From assembly GCA_947643165.1 (NCBI GenBank), contig CANRVB010000014.1:1-59586 (forward strand): DNA of 59,586 nucleotides. The letters run 5' to 3'. Under the pieces are notes generated by a model. That model was given only the letters and a program-made list of their open reading frames with translations. It made no database searches and was not told where the DNA came from. Of this stretch, positions 36,250 to 45,128 are shown one piece after another. The stretch is from an uncultured Porphyromonadaceae bacterium (GTDB lineage Bacteria; Bacteroidota; Bacteroidia; Bacteroidales; Muribaculaceae). Every line of letters begins with the position of its first letter. Position 1 is the first letter of the stretch. The position numbers were made by a program, and so were the translations under genes.

Positions 36250-36900
36250 ATGAATCATAATATTCAACGACTCCTTGCTCTAAGCTTTGAGATAGAAGGC
36301 CTCCTGATGCTTGCAGAGCGTCGTGGAGACCGCACACCCGCCTCTGTCTACGACATGCTGACCACCAAGTCGGATGAGCTTGCCAATGGCATAAGGCATA
36401 TAGCTCCCGTGGAATCAACGCAGACAGAGCTACACGCTGAGCAGTGCGCTGTGCCAGAGATTGCCGCCGAAGCCCCTGCAACCGATCAGGCGGCTATCGC
36501 CGCTTCGGTCATCACAGAAGAGACCGAGGACGCAGACCCAGCCCCACAGGCCACAATCTTGCCGGAGCCTGCACCATCGCAGGATGAGAAGGAGCGCCAA
36601 TGCGACACAAGCGCACACGAGCCTATCCAAGCACCATGCCCACAAGCAGAGGCAGCTCCCACAGAGAAGCCCGCGACCTCTTCAAACGAAGAGATCAAAC
36701 TAACCTTGAACGACCGGTTCCGGTTCAGGCGTGCCCTGTTCAACGGATCGGACGCCGACATGAAAGAGGCCATAGGCATACTGAACGGGCTCAGCAGTCT
36801 GGATGAGATAACAGATTATCTATATAACGATCTGTGTCTTGACCCCGACAACCAGGATGTCATAGATTTTGTGGAACTGGTCACAGCCAACATCAGATAA
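36250..36900 (+). CDS. Conserved Bacteroidales hypothetical protein with Pro/Ala/Glu-rich linker
   Basis: The 216-residue protein has three parts: an N-terminal helical segment (residues 1-50, MNHNIQRLLALSFEIEGLL), a low-complexity middle rich in Ala, Pro, Glu and Gln (about 51-145), and a conserved-looking C-terminal helical domain (about 150-216). The last begins LNDRFRFRRALFNGSDADM and continues DYLYNDLCLDPDNQDV. I know this C-terminal pattern only as an uncharacterised Bacteroidales family. There is no signal peptide or membrane segment. It lies between dacB and rsmI, 12 bp before rsmI. Confidence 0.75.
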   Translation: MNHNIQRLLALSFEIEGLLMLAERRGDRTPASVYDMLTTKSDELANGIRHIAPVESTQTELHAEQCAVPEIAAEAPATDQAAIAASVITEETEDADPAPQATILPEPAPSQDEKERQCDTSAHEPIQAPCPQAEAAPTEKPATSSNEEIKLTLNDRFRFRRALFNGSDADMKEAIGILNGLSSLDEITDYLYNDLCLDPDNQDVIDFVELVTANIR

Positions 36901-36912
36901 CTTCACAGCCCG

Positions 36913-37638
36913 ATGCTATACATAGTCCCCACTCCCGTCGGCAACCTGGAGGACATGACCCCACGCGCCATAGAGGTACTAAAAAGCTGTTCAGCAATAT
37001 ATGCCGAAGATACCCGCACAAGCGGAATCCTGATGAAGCACTTCGACATAACCACCCCGCTCCACAGCTTCCATAAATTCAACGAACACGACGCCCTATC
37101 GTCGGTCATGGCCCGGCTGCAAAGCGGCGAGGATATAGCTCTCGTAAGCGATGCAGGGACCCCCGGCATATCTGATCCAGGGTTTCTGCTGTCACGTGAA
37201 TGCCGCCGGCTGGGCATAGATGTGATCACCCTGCCCGGTGCGACAGCATTTGTTCCCGCCCTTGTAAGTTCGGGACTCCCCTGCGAGCGCTTCACATTTG
37301 AAGGATTTCTTCCGCCCAAAAAGGGCCGCGCAACAAGACTTGCAGAAATCGCTGCCCGAACGACCACAAGCATTATCTATGAATCGCCCCTGAGGCTTGT
37401 CAAGACCCTGACCCAACTGGCCGACGCATGCGGGCCGGAGCGACAAGCATCGGTGAGCCGAGAGATCTCAAAACTCCACGAACAAACCATACGCGGAACC
37501 CTTCAGCAACTCATAGAACACTTTTCCCAAAACAATCCCCGAGGCGAAATCGTTATCGTGTTGAATGGGGCCGAATCTGAATCAAGAGCCGACCGCCACC
37601 GTAACAAATACCGTTGCGACGACAGTCAATCAGACTGA
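36913..37638 (+). CDS. rsmI: 16S rRNA (cytidine-1402-2'-O)-methyltransferase RsmI
   Basis: The 241-residue SAM-dependent enzyme methylates the ribose of C1402 in the 16S rRNA decoding centre. Signature motifs are LYIVPTPVGNLEDMTPRA, AEDTRTSGILMKHF, LVSDAGTPGISDPG and FLPPKKGRA. It belongs to the tetrapyrrole-methylase fold, like several cobalamin enzymes in this window, but the RsmI signatures are unambiguous. Length is normal. A coiled-coil lipoprotein gene follows after 46 bp. Confidence 0.97.
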   Translation: MLYIVPTPVGNLEDMTPRAIEVLKSCSAIYAEDTRTSGILMKHFDITTPLHSFHKFNEHDALSSVMARLQSGEDIALVSDAGTPGISDPGFLLSRECRRLGIDVITLPGATAFVPALVSSGLPCERFTFEGFLPPKKGRATRLAEIAARTTTSIIYESPLRLVKTLTQLADACGPERQASVSREISKLHEQTIRGTLQQLIEHFSQNNPRGEIVIVLNGAESESRADRHRNKYRCDDSQSD

Positions 37639-37684
37639 CCCTTCATCACCTACTATTTTTTAATCAGAAAAAAACAACGACATT

Positions 37685-38569
37685 ATGAACCGATTAGCAG
37701 CCGCCGCAATATCAGCAGCCCTGGTCTCCTTGTTTGCCATATCTCTTCCCTCTTGCACTGACAAAGAGAACATCGAACAGACCAAAGCCGAAAACACTGT
37801 GCTCAACGACAAACTACGTCAGACTCTTGAGACACAGGACTCACTTTTCGCACTGATAAACGATATATCGCAAGGCATGACGCAGATCAAGGAAATTGAA
37901 CGGATCATAGCCACCCCCGGATCGCTAAACGGCGAGTCGCCCTCGCGCAAGGAGCAGCTACGCAACGACATGGTAGCCCTTCAGCAAGCCCTTCAGGAAC
38001 GACGTCAACGCCTTGAGCAGCTTGAAAAGCAGCTCGACAAAACATCGGGCAAGAACGCGACACTCCTCACCACTATCGAAAACATGAAGGCGCAGATTGC
38101 CGAGCAGCAAACTGAAATAACAACCCTCACAAACCAACTTGCCGAAGCCAATATCAAGATCACAGCCCTCGGCACACAGGTAGACTCACTCTCGACTATC
38201 GCCACAACCGAACAGGAAGGACGCCAGCAGGCCGAACAGCACGCCGTTGAGCTCAACAATGAGCTAAACACATGTTTCTATGCCGTTGGCTCGAAGAGCG
38301 AGCTAAAGAAGAGCAACATAATCAAGACGGGATTCCTGCGCAAAACACAGATTCTGCCTTCGGACTATGATGCCAACTACTTCACCCGCGCCGACAAGCG
38401 TACCCTCACAACCATTCCACTACACTCGCGCAAGGCTCAGGTTGTAACCAACCAGCCCAAAGACAGCTATACGATCCAGGATGATGGCAGCGGGCAGAAA
38501 GTACTCCGCATCACAAATCCAGAGCGCTTCTGGAGCTTAAGCAACTTCCTTGTAGTGCAGGTAGACTGA
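37685..38569 (+). CDS. Coiled-coil lipoprotein of unknown function
   Basis: The 294-residue protein has a lipoprotein signal (lipobox LPSC, then TDKEN). A long alpha-helical coiled coil spans roughly residues 30-200, rich in Gln, Glu, Leu and Thr (QQALQERRQRLEQLEKQL). The C-terminal domain contains SELKKSNIIKTGFL and ends in FWSLSNFLVVQVD. Similar proteins are common in Bacteroidales and uncharacterised. An outer- or inner-membrane anchored spacer or envelope role is possible. It is followed by a good terminator. Confidence 0.75.
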   Translation: MNRLAAAAISAALVSLFAISLPSCTDKENIEQTKAENTVLNDKLRQTLETQDSLFALINDISQGMTQIKEIERIIATPGSLNGESPSRKEQLRNDMVALQQALQERRQRLEQLEKQLDKTSGKNATLLTTIENMKAQIAEQQTEITTLTNQLAEANIKITALGTQVDSLSTIATTEQEGRQQAEQHAVELNNELNTCFYAVGSKSELKKSNIIKTGFLRKTQILPSDYDANYFTRADKRTLTTIPLHSRKAQVVTNQPKDSYTIQDDGSGQKVLRITNPERFWSLSNFLVVQVD

Positions 38570-38598
38570 TATCACGCTACACACTGACAACCTATTTT

Positions 38599-38638
38599 CG
38601 GAAGCCCTTCCAATATTACCGGAGGGGCTTCCGTTTTA
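38599..38638 (+). terminator. Terminator after the coiled-coil lipoprotein
   Basis: Arms 38599-38611 and 38621-38633 (13 bp with one G-U, 9-nt loop) are followed by TTTTAC. The hairpin lies 29 bp after the stop codon. Confidence 0.8.
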
Positions 38639-38713
38639 CTTTAACTATATCAACCGATAATGATGAATTGATCAGAGTTGTGGATAAAATGCAACGATAT
38701 GGAAGTTTTTTGC

Positions 38714-38721
38714 TACCTTTG
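38714..38721 (+). promoter_or_regulatory. -7 promoter element of the DUF4493/PCMD operon
   Basis: TACCTTTG matches TAnnTTTG in the context GCTACCTTTGCA, common at Bacteroidales promoters. It lies 52 bases before the preferred start at 38773 and after a terminator, so it marks the start of a new transcription unit. A -33 TTTG is not seen. Confidence 0.55.
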
Positions 38722-38772
38722 CAGCAAACTGCAGCAACGCGATATCCGCGCTTTGCAATGTTCTTCCAGATT

Positions 38773-41337
38773 ATGACGACGCCTTATCATGACCGCCGAC
38801 GGCTTATAGTATACATGACCACCTTGATAGCCGGTGTGGCTATCACTACCTCATCGTGTTCGGATGACAAGATGAACGTGGGCACCGGATCGGGACGAAT
38901 CCGGCCTTCGGTAACCGTAGACCGGAGCATAATCCCAGCTGTAGACCCACAGCACATTATAGAGCTGACGGATGTCCCGGATGGCGATCTGATGCGTATA
39001 AAGCTTATAGACAACTCATTCAGCAGTTCGTCAGCATGGGAAAATCTTTCCCAGATGCAGACGTCGGAGGTGTTTTTGCCCGGCCAATACACAATCCAGG
39101 CCTACAGCGGGACCTATGAGCAAGAGGGATTTGATTGTCCATACTTCTTCGGCTCGACAGACTTCACGCTTCACAATGGACAGACGGCGACACCTCAGAT
39201 AGACTGTGCTCTGAGCAACACAATAATCGAGATAGAATATACCGAAGCCTATCGCTCGATGTTTGCTGACTACAGCGTCGTGATACACAGCGACGGAGGA
39301 CAATACATAACCTACTCGTCGACCGAGCAGCGACGTGCATTCCTAAAGCCCGGCAACATAAGCTTCACTCTCAACATAGAGATGGCTGACGGGCGGAAAG
39401 CATCGTTCCAACCGGTAAAGGTATCAGATGCGAAGGCACGCTACCTTTATCATGCCACTCTGGACGCCATAGAGGCTACAGCGACTACCCCGGCAAAGAT
39501 CGTGATATCGTTTGATGACAAGGTTCTGACCGATGATGTCACCATAAGCCTTAACGATGCTTTCTTCAACGCAGATACCCCTCTGATCGATCCGGTGGGA
39601 TTCAATCCAGGTATGCCACTGCATCTGAGCGAGGGTGCTGATCCGGAAGAGAAGATAGCTTACAAAGTATACAGCGATGATCTCAGCGCATTGACGCTAA
39701 CATTGGCGGGCGCTGATTTCGGAGAGGAATTTCCGACTGAAATCGATCTGCTGAACCTTAGTGCACAAGAGGCAGATGCTATAAAACGAATGGGTATAGA
39801 CGTGTCGGGACTTGCGCCCGGCCTCAACAACGGATCGGAGATAGACATGACACGCATGTTGTCGTGTCTGCGATATAATCCTGACTCACCCGAGGCTCGA
39901 TTCACGCTACAGGCCCGCAACAGATCGTCAAAAGTGTCACAACCGGTCACGCTCGCCTGCATAGTCGAGCCGGTCGACCTTACAGTGATAAGCATATCGC
40001 CGGCGGTGGTAGGTATAAACCGTGCGGAGATAAGGGTGAAATGTCCGTCGACTGCAATCAACAAAAATGTGGAGTTGCAGGCCCTTGATTCCAAGAACCA
40101 TTGGGATAACCTGAACATCTATCAAATAGAAAGTCTCGGATCATCAACGTATGCAATACGCTTCGATGTGCCGGACGGAAATGATACGGATATTGATGTA
40201 CGCATCATATATTTCGATCAGGTGAAGGAGCAGTTCAAAATCAAACGCGAGAGTCCGGCATTCACAATCAAAGTTGATCCATACGCGCTGTTTGCCATAG
40301 TGCGCTTTGAGGCGGAAAACCCCGATCTTCGCAGCCTCATCACATCCTGTGCCTCGGTATATGCATCGGGGAGACAGCTCATGAATCTTGACCGTTTCTC
40401 CGACCTTGGCTACATAATAGTATCGGGACTTGCACAGAGCACACGTTACTCATTCAGCGCTTCGGTAATGCGCAACCCAACTGCCGAACAGATGTGTCCG
40501 GCGGTTGAAGTCACCACCGAGACTTGCGTTCAGTTGCCAAACAGCGATTTTGAAGACGTGCGCAACACAATAGATTATCACGACATGTTGAGCGGTGGCC
40601 GATACTCGCAGACCGTAGTAGGAATATTCAACCTGCAGAACCGTGCCACATTCTCGCTGTCGACTCCACGCTATTGGGCCAATGTAAACGAAAAGACATT
40701 CTGTCCGGGTGCGACAAACCACAACACGTGGTATATGGCACCGTCGGCATATACAGTCACCGATGCACATCAAGGAGCGTATGCAGTGCGACTTGACAAC
40801 GTAGGCTGGGATCTTGACGGACAGATTATACCAGACTATCGTCAGACCGGCCAGCCATACACCTCATATAGCTTGAACGTACCCAATATAGCCCACCGCG
40901 CTTCAGGACGGCTGTTTCTCGGATCGTACAGTTTCGATCCGATGACATGCACCGAGACATACAACGAAGGTGTAAGGATCAATTCACGCCCTTCTACAGT
41001 AAACGGATACTACAAATATGTGCCAAGCCTCAACAACACTTCAGACAAAGGCATAGTAAAAGTAGAAGTGACAGGTCTGGTAGACGATGTAGAGACCGTG
41101 ATAGCCAGCGGCCAAGCCTACCTCACCACTTCGCTGAGCTATAAGGCTTTTGCAGTACCTCTCACCTACAACTGTTTCGATGTAAAGGCCCATCACATAA
41201 AAATCATGTTTGCAGGCTCGGCATCTATGGGAGATATCGCATCGGAAACCGCCAATGTGATCACATACAACAACCCTGTGACATCCACATCGCGCGGCAG
41301 CTCATTATGGATCGATGATATAAACCTGAGCTACTGA
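38773..41337 (+). CDS. DUF4493/PCMD-domain surface lipoprotein
   Basis: The product has 854 residues from ATG 38773; in-frame codons further upstream lie before or inside the promoter. The signal peptide ends at the lipobox TSSC, followed by SDDK, which suggests surface export. Residues around 35-250 resemble DUF4493 (start GSGRIRPSVTVD). Middle regions look like immunoglobulin-type repeats. The final 230 residues, from LPNSDFEDV to SSLWIDDINLSY, match the putative carbohydrate metabolism domain (PCMD), a jelly-roll-like fold. It heads an operon with two beta-barrels and a second PCMD protein. A role in binding glycans is possible but unproven. Confidence 0.78.
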   Translation: MTTPYHDRRRLIVYMTTLIAGVAITTSSCSDDKMNVGTGSGRIRPSVTVDRSIIPAVDPQHIIELTDVPDGDLMRIKLIDNSFSSSSAWENLSQMQTSEVFLPGQYTIQAYSGTYEQEGFDCPYFFGSTDFTLHNGQTATPQIDCALSNTIIEIEYTEAYRSMFADYSVVIHSDGGQYITYSSTEQRRAFLKPGNISFTLNIEMADGRKASFQPVKVSDAKARYLYHATLDAIEATATTPAKIVISFDDKVLTDDVTISLNDAFFNADTPLIDPVGFNPGMPLHLSEGADPEEKIAYKVYSDDLSALTLTLAGADFGEEFPTEIDLLNLSAQEADAIKRMGIDVSGLAPGLNNGSEIDMTRMLSCLRYNPDSPEARFTLQARNRSSKVSQPVTLACIVEPVDLTVISISPAVVGINRAEIRVKCPSTAINKNVELQALDSKNHWDNLNIYQIESLGSSTYAIRFDVPDGNDTDIDVRIIYFDQVKEQFKIKRESPAFTIKVDPYALFAIVRFEAENPDLRSLITSCASVYASGRQLMNLDRFSDLGYIIVSGLAQSTRYSFSASVMRNPTAEQMCPAVEVTTETCVQLPNSDFEDVRNTIDYHDMLSGGRYSQTVVGIFNLQNRATFSLSTPRYWANVNEKTFCPGATNHNTWYMAPSAYTVTDAHQGAYAVRLDNVGWDLDGQIIPDYRQTGQPYTSYSLNVPNIAHRASGRLFLGSYSFDPMTCTETYNEGVRINSRPSTVNGYYKYVPSLNNTSDKGIVKVEVTGLVDDVETVIASGQAYLTTSLSYKAFAVPLTYNCFDVKAHHIKIMFAGSASMGDIASETANVITYNNPVTSTSRGSSLWIDDINLSY

Positions 41338-41414
41338 TGCATCAGACCCTATACCGCTCCCCATCCTAAAAAATATCAACCAATCTACAAGTCATTATCA
41401 CGTCAACCGAACCA

Positions 41415-42164
41415 ATGTCATCAATTATAAAACATCTTGTGGCTGCAGCCGTGATCATCGTTGCGTTGCTGGCACCTGACAAATCGGCCGCACAGGAACA
41501 ATTTACCAGAGGTCTGGAGCATATAAGCTTCGTTCCCAAAGGTCAATGGATCACGGGTATATCAGTAAACTATGACCAAAACAACCAGAGCGATTACCAA
41601 TTTCTTATAGTAGAAGGCCTTAACGGCAACAGCTACTCGTTCAAGGTAAGCCCGATGCTGATGTATGCCATCCGCGACAATCTGGCCATAGGTGGCCGGT
41701 TTGCCTATCAGAGAAGCATGAACAAGATGGAGTCGGGAACCGTACAGATCGATTCGGAGACTACATACGATATCGACAACCTCAACACTATCAGCAACAA
41801 CTACTTCGGAATGGGTGCGCTACGCTACTACATTTCGCTCGGCAATAATACCCGATTCGCACTATTCAATGAGCTCCAGCTCCAGCTTGGCGGCGGTGAA
41901 AGCAAGCTGATCAACGGTTCGGGTGAAGACATGACCGGTACATTCGAACGCAATTTCCAGGCGCGCATCGGACTTGCTCCCGGTTTTGTGATGTTTCTCA
42001 ATAATTACTCGGCTATTGAAGTGAATGTCGGAGTACTCGGTTTCGGATACACGCATACCCGCGCCGTTACCGATCATGTGTATGTGTCTCACCGCAAGAC
42101 CAAAGATGCCAACTTCAAAGTCAACCTGTTTTCAATAACCTTCGGCGTAGCCTTCTACCTCTGA
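41415..42164 (+). CDS. Outer-membrane beta-barrel protein, first of a tandem pair
   Basis: The 249-residue protein has a signal peptide (to about residue 26, KSAAQ). Its amphipathic strands contain FVPKGQWITGISVNY, YSFKVSPMLMYAIRDNLAIGGR and a C-terminal FSITFGVAFYL. It lies between a PCMD lipoprotein and a similar barrel gene 3 bp downstream. The overall pattern (GQW box, central FKVSP strand, Phe-Gly-rich last strand) is shared with the next gene, pointing to duplication. Pore, assembly factor and anchor are all possible roles. Confidence 0.78.
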   Translation: MSSIIKHLVAAAVIIVALLAPDKSAAQEQFTRGLEHISFVPKGQWITGISVNYDQNNQSDYQFLIVEGLNGNSYSFKVSPMLMYAIRDNLAIGGRFAYQRSMNKMESGTVQIDSETTYDIDNLNTISNNYFGMGALRYYISLGNNTRFALFNELQLQLGGGESKLINGSGEDMTGTFERNFQARIGLAPGFVMFLNNYSAIEVNVGVLGFGYTHTRAVTDHVYVSHRKTKDANFKVNLFSITFGVAFYL

Positions 42165-42167
42165 TAT

Positions 42168-43022
42168 ATGAAACGTATTATTCTGATAATATCCATATTA
42201 GCCGCTATGGTAAATGTGCCGGCTACAGCAGCCTCACTCACGCCAGATTCGCTGAGGCAGGTAGGACGTCCGCTTGATCCCGAGATTGCGAACCAGAAAG
42301 TCATTGTTGACGGAGACACAGTGAGTATCATACTGCCACAGAAGAACTATGGACGCTACGACCGCGGACTCTATAACTTTCTGTTCATTCCACGTGGACA
42401 ATGGTCATTCGGACTAACAGCAAGCTACGGAGAATTCAATGCCGATGACGTGCAGCTACTCAATGTGCTCAACGACTTTGACTTTAAAGGCAAACAATAT
42501 TCAATAAAGCCTACCATCAGCTATTTCATCCGTAGTAATCAATCTATAGGTGTCAAACTGGGCTATACCAAACGTGACGGCAATCTCGGAAGCCTTGGCA
42601 TGGACTTCGGTGATGACCTCAATTTTAAAATACGCGATGTAAACTATAGTTCTACGGCCTATGCTATAGGCGTGTGCTACCGAAATTACGTCGGACTCGG
42701 CACTATGAAAAGATTTGCGGTATTCAATGAGGTAGATCTATCGTTTGCAAGCGGATCATCACGGTTCATCAGAAGCTACAATGATGTGCCACGCGATACC
42801 AAAACAACTTCATCAGAAGTCTCGCTCAATTTCTCGCCCGGCTTATGCGTTTTCATGATGGACAATGTGAACTTCAATGTGTCGTTCGGAGTATTCGGAC
42901 TTCATCTGCGCCACGAACGCCAGTCAACCGACCAGATCTACGAAGGCTCGCGGGTAAGCTCCGGGGCCAACTTCAAATTCAATATCTTCAATATCAATTT
43001 CGGACTCGGCATCAATATCTGA
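42168..43022 (+). CDS. Outer-membrane beta-barrel protein, second of a tandem pair
   Basis: The 284-residue protein has a signal peptide (residues 1-21) and a short N-terminal extension compared with its neighbour. The shared pattern is FIPRGQWSFGLTASY, YSIKPTISYFIRSNQSIGVK, RFAVFNEVDLSF, and a last strand with FNIFNINFGLGINI. It is probably a diverged paralogue of the gene 3 bp upstream. The following PCMD gene begins 7 bp after its stop. Function is unknown. Confidence 0.78.
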   Translation: MKRIILIISILAAMVNVPATAASLTPDSLRQVGRPLDPEIANQKVIVDGDTVSIILPQKNYGRYDRGLYNFLFIPRGQWSFGLTASYGEFNADDVQLLNVLNDFDFKGKQYSIKPTISYFIRSNQSIGVKLGYTKRDGNLGSLGMDFGDDLNFKIRDVNYSSTAYAIGVCYRNYVGLGTMKRFAVFNEVDLSFASGSSRFIRSYNDVPRDTKTTSSEVSLNFSPGLCVFMMDNVNFNVSFGVFGLHLRHERQSTDQIYEGSRVSSGANFKFNIFNINFGLGINI

Positions 43023-43029
43023 AGTCAAT

Positions 43030-44622
43030 ATGCTACTGAAAAAATATCTCCGCTATATCTCTGCTCTTACAGTTACAGCCATCACGTCGCTGGGACTCGT
43101 CTCATGCCTGAACGATGATGATATACCCTATCCATTCATCCATGCCAACATACTTGAGATGGAGGTGGAAGGACAAGTGCGTAACGCCGCTATCGACTCG
43201 ACATCGCGCACGGTAACTCTTTTTGTAAATGACTCCGTAAACATCCGTGCACTGAAACTTCTGAAGTTTTCGGTGACCAAGGGCGCTACCGTAGCCGACA
43301 CATCACTCCTGATGTCGCCACTCAATCTGGCCGACACCATGACGCTCACACTCCATATATATCAGGATTGGAAATGGCGTATAGCCGCTCAACAGAATAT
43401 TGAGCGCACATTCAATGTCAAAGGACAGATAGGCCAGTCGATTATAGATGTGGCAAACCACACCGTAACAGCCAACATAGCTAAATCAAGCGATATAAAG
43501 GCTGTTCAAGTCACATCAATCAAACTCGGCGGAGCGACGGCTGTCCTGACTCCCGATCTTCTGAACTCGACCGTCGACTTCACAAACCCTGTCACCGTAC
43601 AATCGACAGAATATGGCATTACAACCACTTGGACCATCACAATCTCACAGACAGATGTGCCAGTTGAGATCTCTGGAATAGATGCATGGACTGAAGTTGC
43701 CTGGATACATGCCGATGTGCAAGAAGGACGCAACATAAGCTATGAATACCGTCCAACAGGTAGCGGAACCTGGTTATCTGTGCCAGAAAGTTGGATCACC
43801 TCTGAAGCTTCAGGAACATATACAGCATGCCTGCGACATCTTACACCCGCCACCACATACGAGGTCAAGGCTATATCAGGCAACGATAACAGTGAAATCG
43901 TTCAATTCACAACCGGAGCTATAGTCCAGCTACCAAACAACGACTTCACCAATTGGTGGCTCGATGGCAAGATATGGTGTCCCTGGGCAAATGATTCCAC
44001 TCCATTCTGGGGTACCGGCAATAAGGGCGCGACTACACTTGGTGAGAGCAACACCACACCACTAACAGATCAGCAATCAATCACAGGATATGAAGGCGCA
44101 TCTCTTCAAACAAAATTCGTAGGTATCGGTATACTTGGCAAGCTTGCTGCAGGCAATCTGTTTGCGGGGACCTATGTCCGAACCGAGGGAACAAATGGTG
44201 TGCTGTCATTTGGTCGACCGTTTGAAGAGAGACCGACAGCCCTCAGAGCCACTATTCGTTATAATTCTGTCGATATATCGCATTCGAGCACAGAAATGGC
44301 ATATCTGAAAGGACGCCCCGACACATGCGTGGTGTGGGTCGCTCTCACCGATGCTCAGCTCGAAATCCGCACTAAGCCATCCGACCGACAGTTATTCGAC
44401 AAAGATGCAGACGACGTCATAGCCTATGGCCAGGTTCAATACAGCGGACAAATGACCGACTTCATTACCGTAGACATACCCATCGAGTACAAATCGACCG
44501 GACGACGTCCAAGCTACATAATGGTTGTCGCATCAGCAAGCAAATATGGCGACTACTTTACTGGAGGTGCCGGATCGCTGCTGCTCGTTAAAAAATACGA
44601 ACTGCTGTACGATTACGACTGA
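43030..44622 (+). CDS. PCMD-domain lipoprotein
   Basis: The 530-residue lipoprotein has lipobox LVSC, followed by LNDDD, which suggests surface export. Two beta-rich repeats (about residues 35-215) each begin with a strand describing deviations from sequence order (VRNAAIDSTSRTVTLFVND, then QSIIDVANHTVTANI). A fibronectin-like domain follows (about 216-300), then a PCMD domain from LPNNDFTNWW to the end. The first gene of the operon carries the same domain, so the unit has PCMD proteins at both ends and two barrels between them. Function is unknown; carbohydrate binding is suggested by the domain name only. Confidence 0.78.
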   Translation: MLLKKYLRYISALTVTAITSLGLVSCLNDDDIPYPFIHANILEMEVEGQVRNAAIDSTSRTVTLFVNDSVNIRALKLLKFSVTKGATVADTSLLMSPLNLADTMTLTLHIYQDWKWRIAAQQNIERTFNVKGQIGQSIIDVANHTVTANIAKSSDIKAVQVTSIKLGGATAVLTPDLLNSTVDFTNPVTVQSTEYGITTTWTITISQTDVPVEISGIDAWTEVAWIHADVQEGRNISYEYRPTGSGTWLSVPESWITSEASGTYTACLRHLTPATTYEVKAISGNDNSEIVQFTTGAIVQLPNNDFTNWWLDGKIWCPWANDSTPFWGTGNKGATTLGESNTTPLTDQQSITGYEGASLQTKFVGIGILGKLAAGNLFAGTYVRTEGTNGVLSFGRPFEERPTALRATIRYNSVDISHSSTEMAYLKGRPDTCVVWVALTDAQLEIRTKPSDRQLFDKDADDVIAYGQVQYSGQMTDFITVDIPIEYKSTGRRPSYIMVVASASKYGDYFTGGAGSLLLVKKYELLYDYD

Positions 44623-44658
44623 TCTGTCCCATCATCAACCATCTGACGCTAATAAACG

Positions 44659-44691
44659 TTTGGTTTGTAGACACAAAAATTTTTATATTTG
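44659..44691 (+). promoter_or_regulatory. Promoter of the DUF1573-meaB operon
   Basis: A TTTG at 44659-44662 and TATATTTG at 44684-44691 are spaced by 21 bp, fitting the Bacteroidota consensus. The TTG at 44689 lies inside the -7 box, so the ATG at 44716 is the true start of the next gene. Confidence 0.75.
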
Positions 44692-44715
44692 CAAAACTAC
44701 AAATTTGACTATCCC

Positions 44716-45105
44716 ATGCGAAAATATCTACTTATCATGATGGCAGCACTCGCAGCATTGACATGCGGTGTAATATACGCCAAAGGAGCTGCAGAAATAC
44801 AGTTTCAGACCACAAGCCACGACTTCGGACGCATATCTGCATCCGGTGGAAAAGTATCGTACAAATATACCTTTACGAATACCGGCAACGAAGCCCTTGT
44901 CATTATCAACGTAACCAACGGAGGATGCGGATGCACCACACCAGGATTCACACGTGAACCTATCGAACCGGGCAAAAAAGGATATGTATCCGTGACATTC
45001 GATCCCGCCAGATTCAAAGGCGAATTCAACAGGAGCATAACGGTATCGAGCAATGCTAAAAAGTCAAAAACACGCCTGAAATTTTCAGGATATATCACCG
45101 ATTGA
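44716..45105 (+). CDS. DUF1573 exported protein
   Basis: The 129-residue protein has a signal peptide (MRKYLLIMMAALAALTCGVIYA) and one DUF1573 immunoglobulin-like domain. The motif HDFGRISASGG and the conserved GGCGCTTPGF, with paired cysteines, are typical. DUF1573 proteins are abundant periplasmic or surface proteins of Bacteroidota without a known function. A second DUF1573 gene follows after 23 bp and meaB after that. Confidence 0.88.
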   Translation: MRKYLLIMMAALAALTCGVIYAKGAAEIQFQTTSHDFGRISASGGKVSYKYTFTNTGNEALVIINVTNGGCGCTTPGFTREPIEPGKKGYVSVTFDPARFKGEFNRSITVSSNAKKSKTRLKFSGYITD

Positions 45106-45128
45106 CCCTACCCTTTCACTATCTTTTG

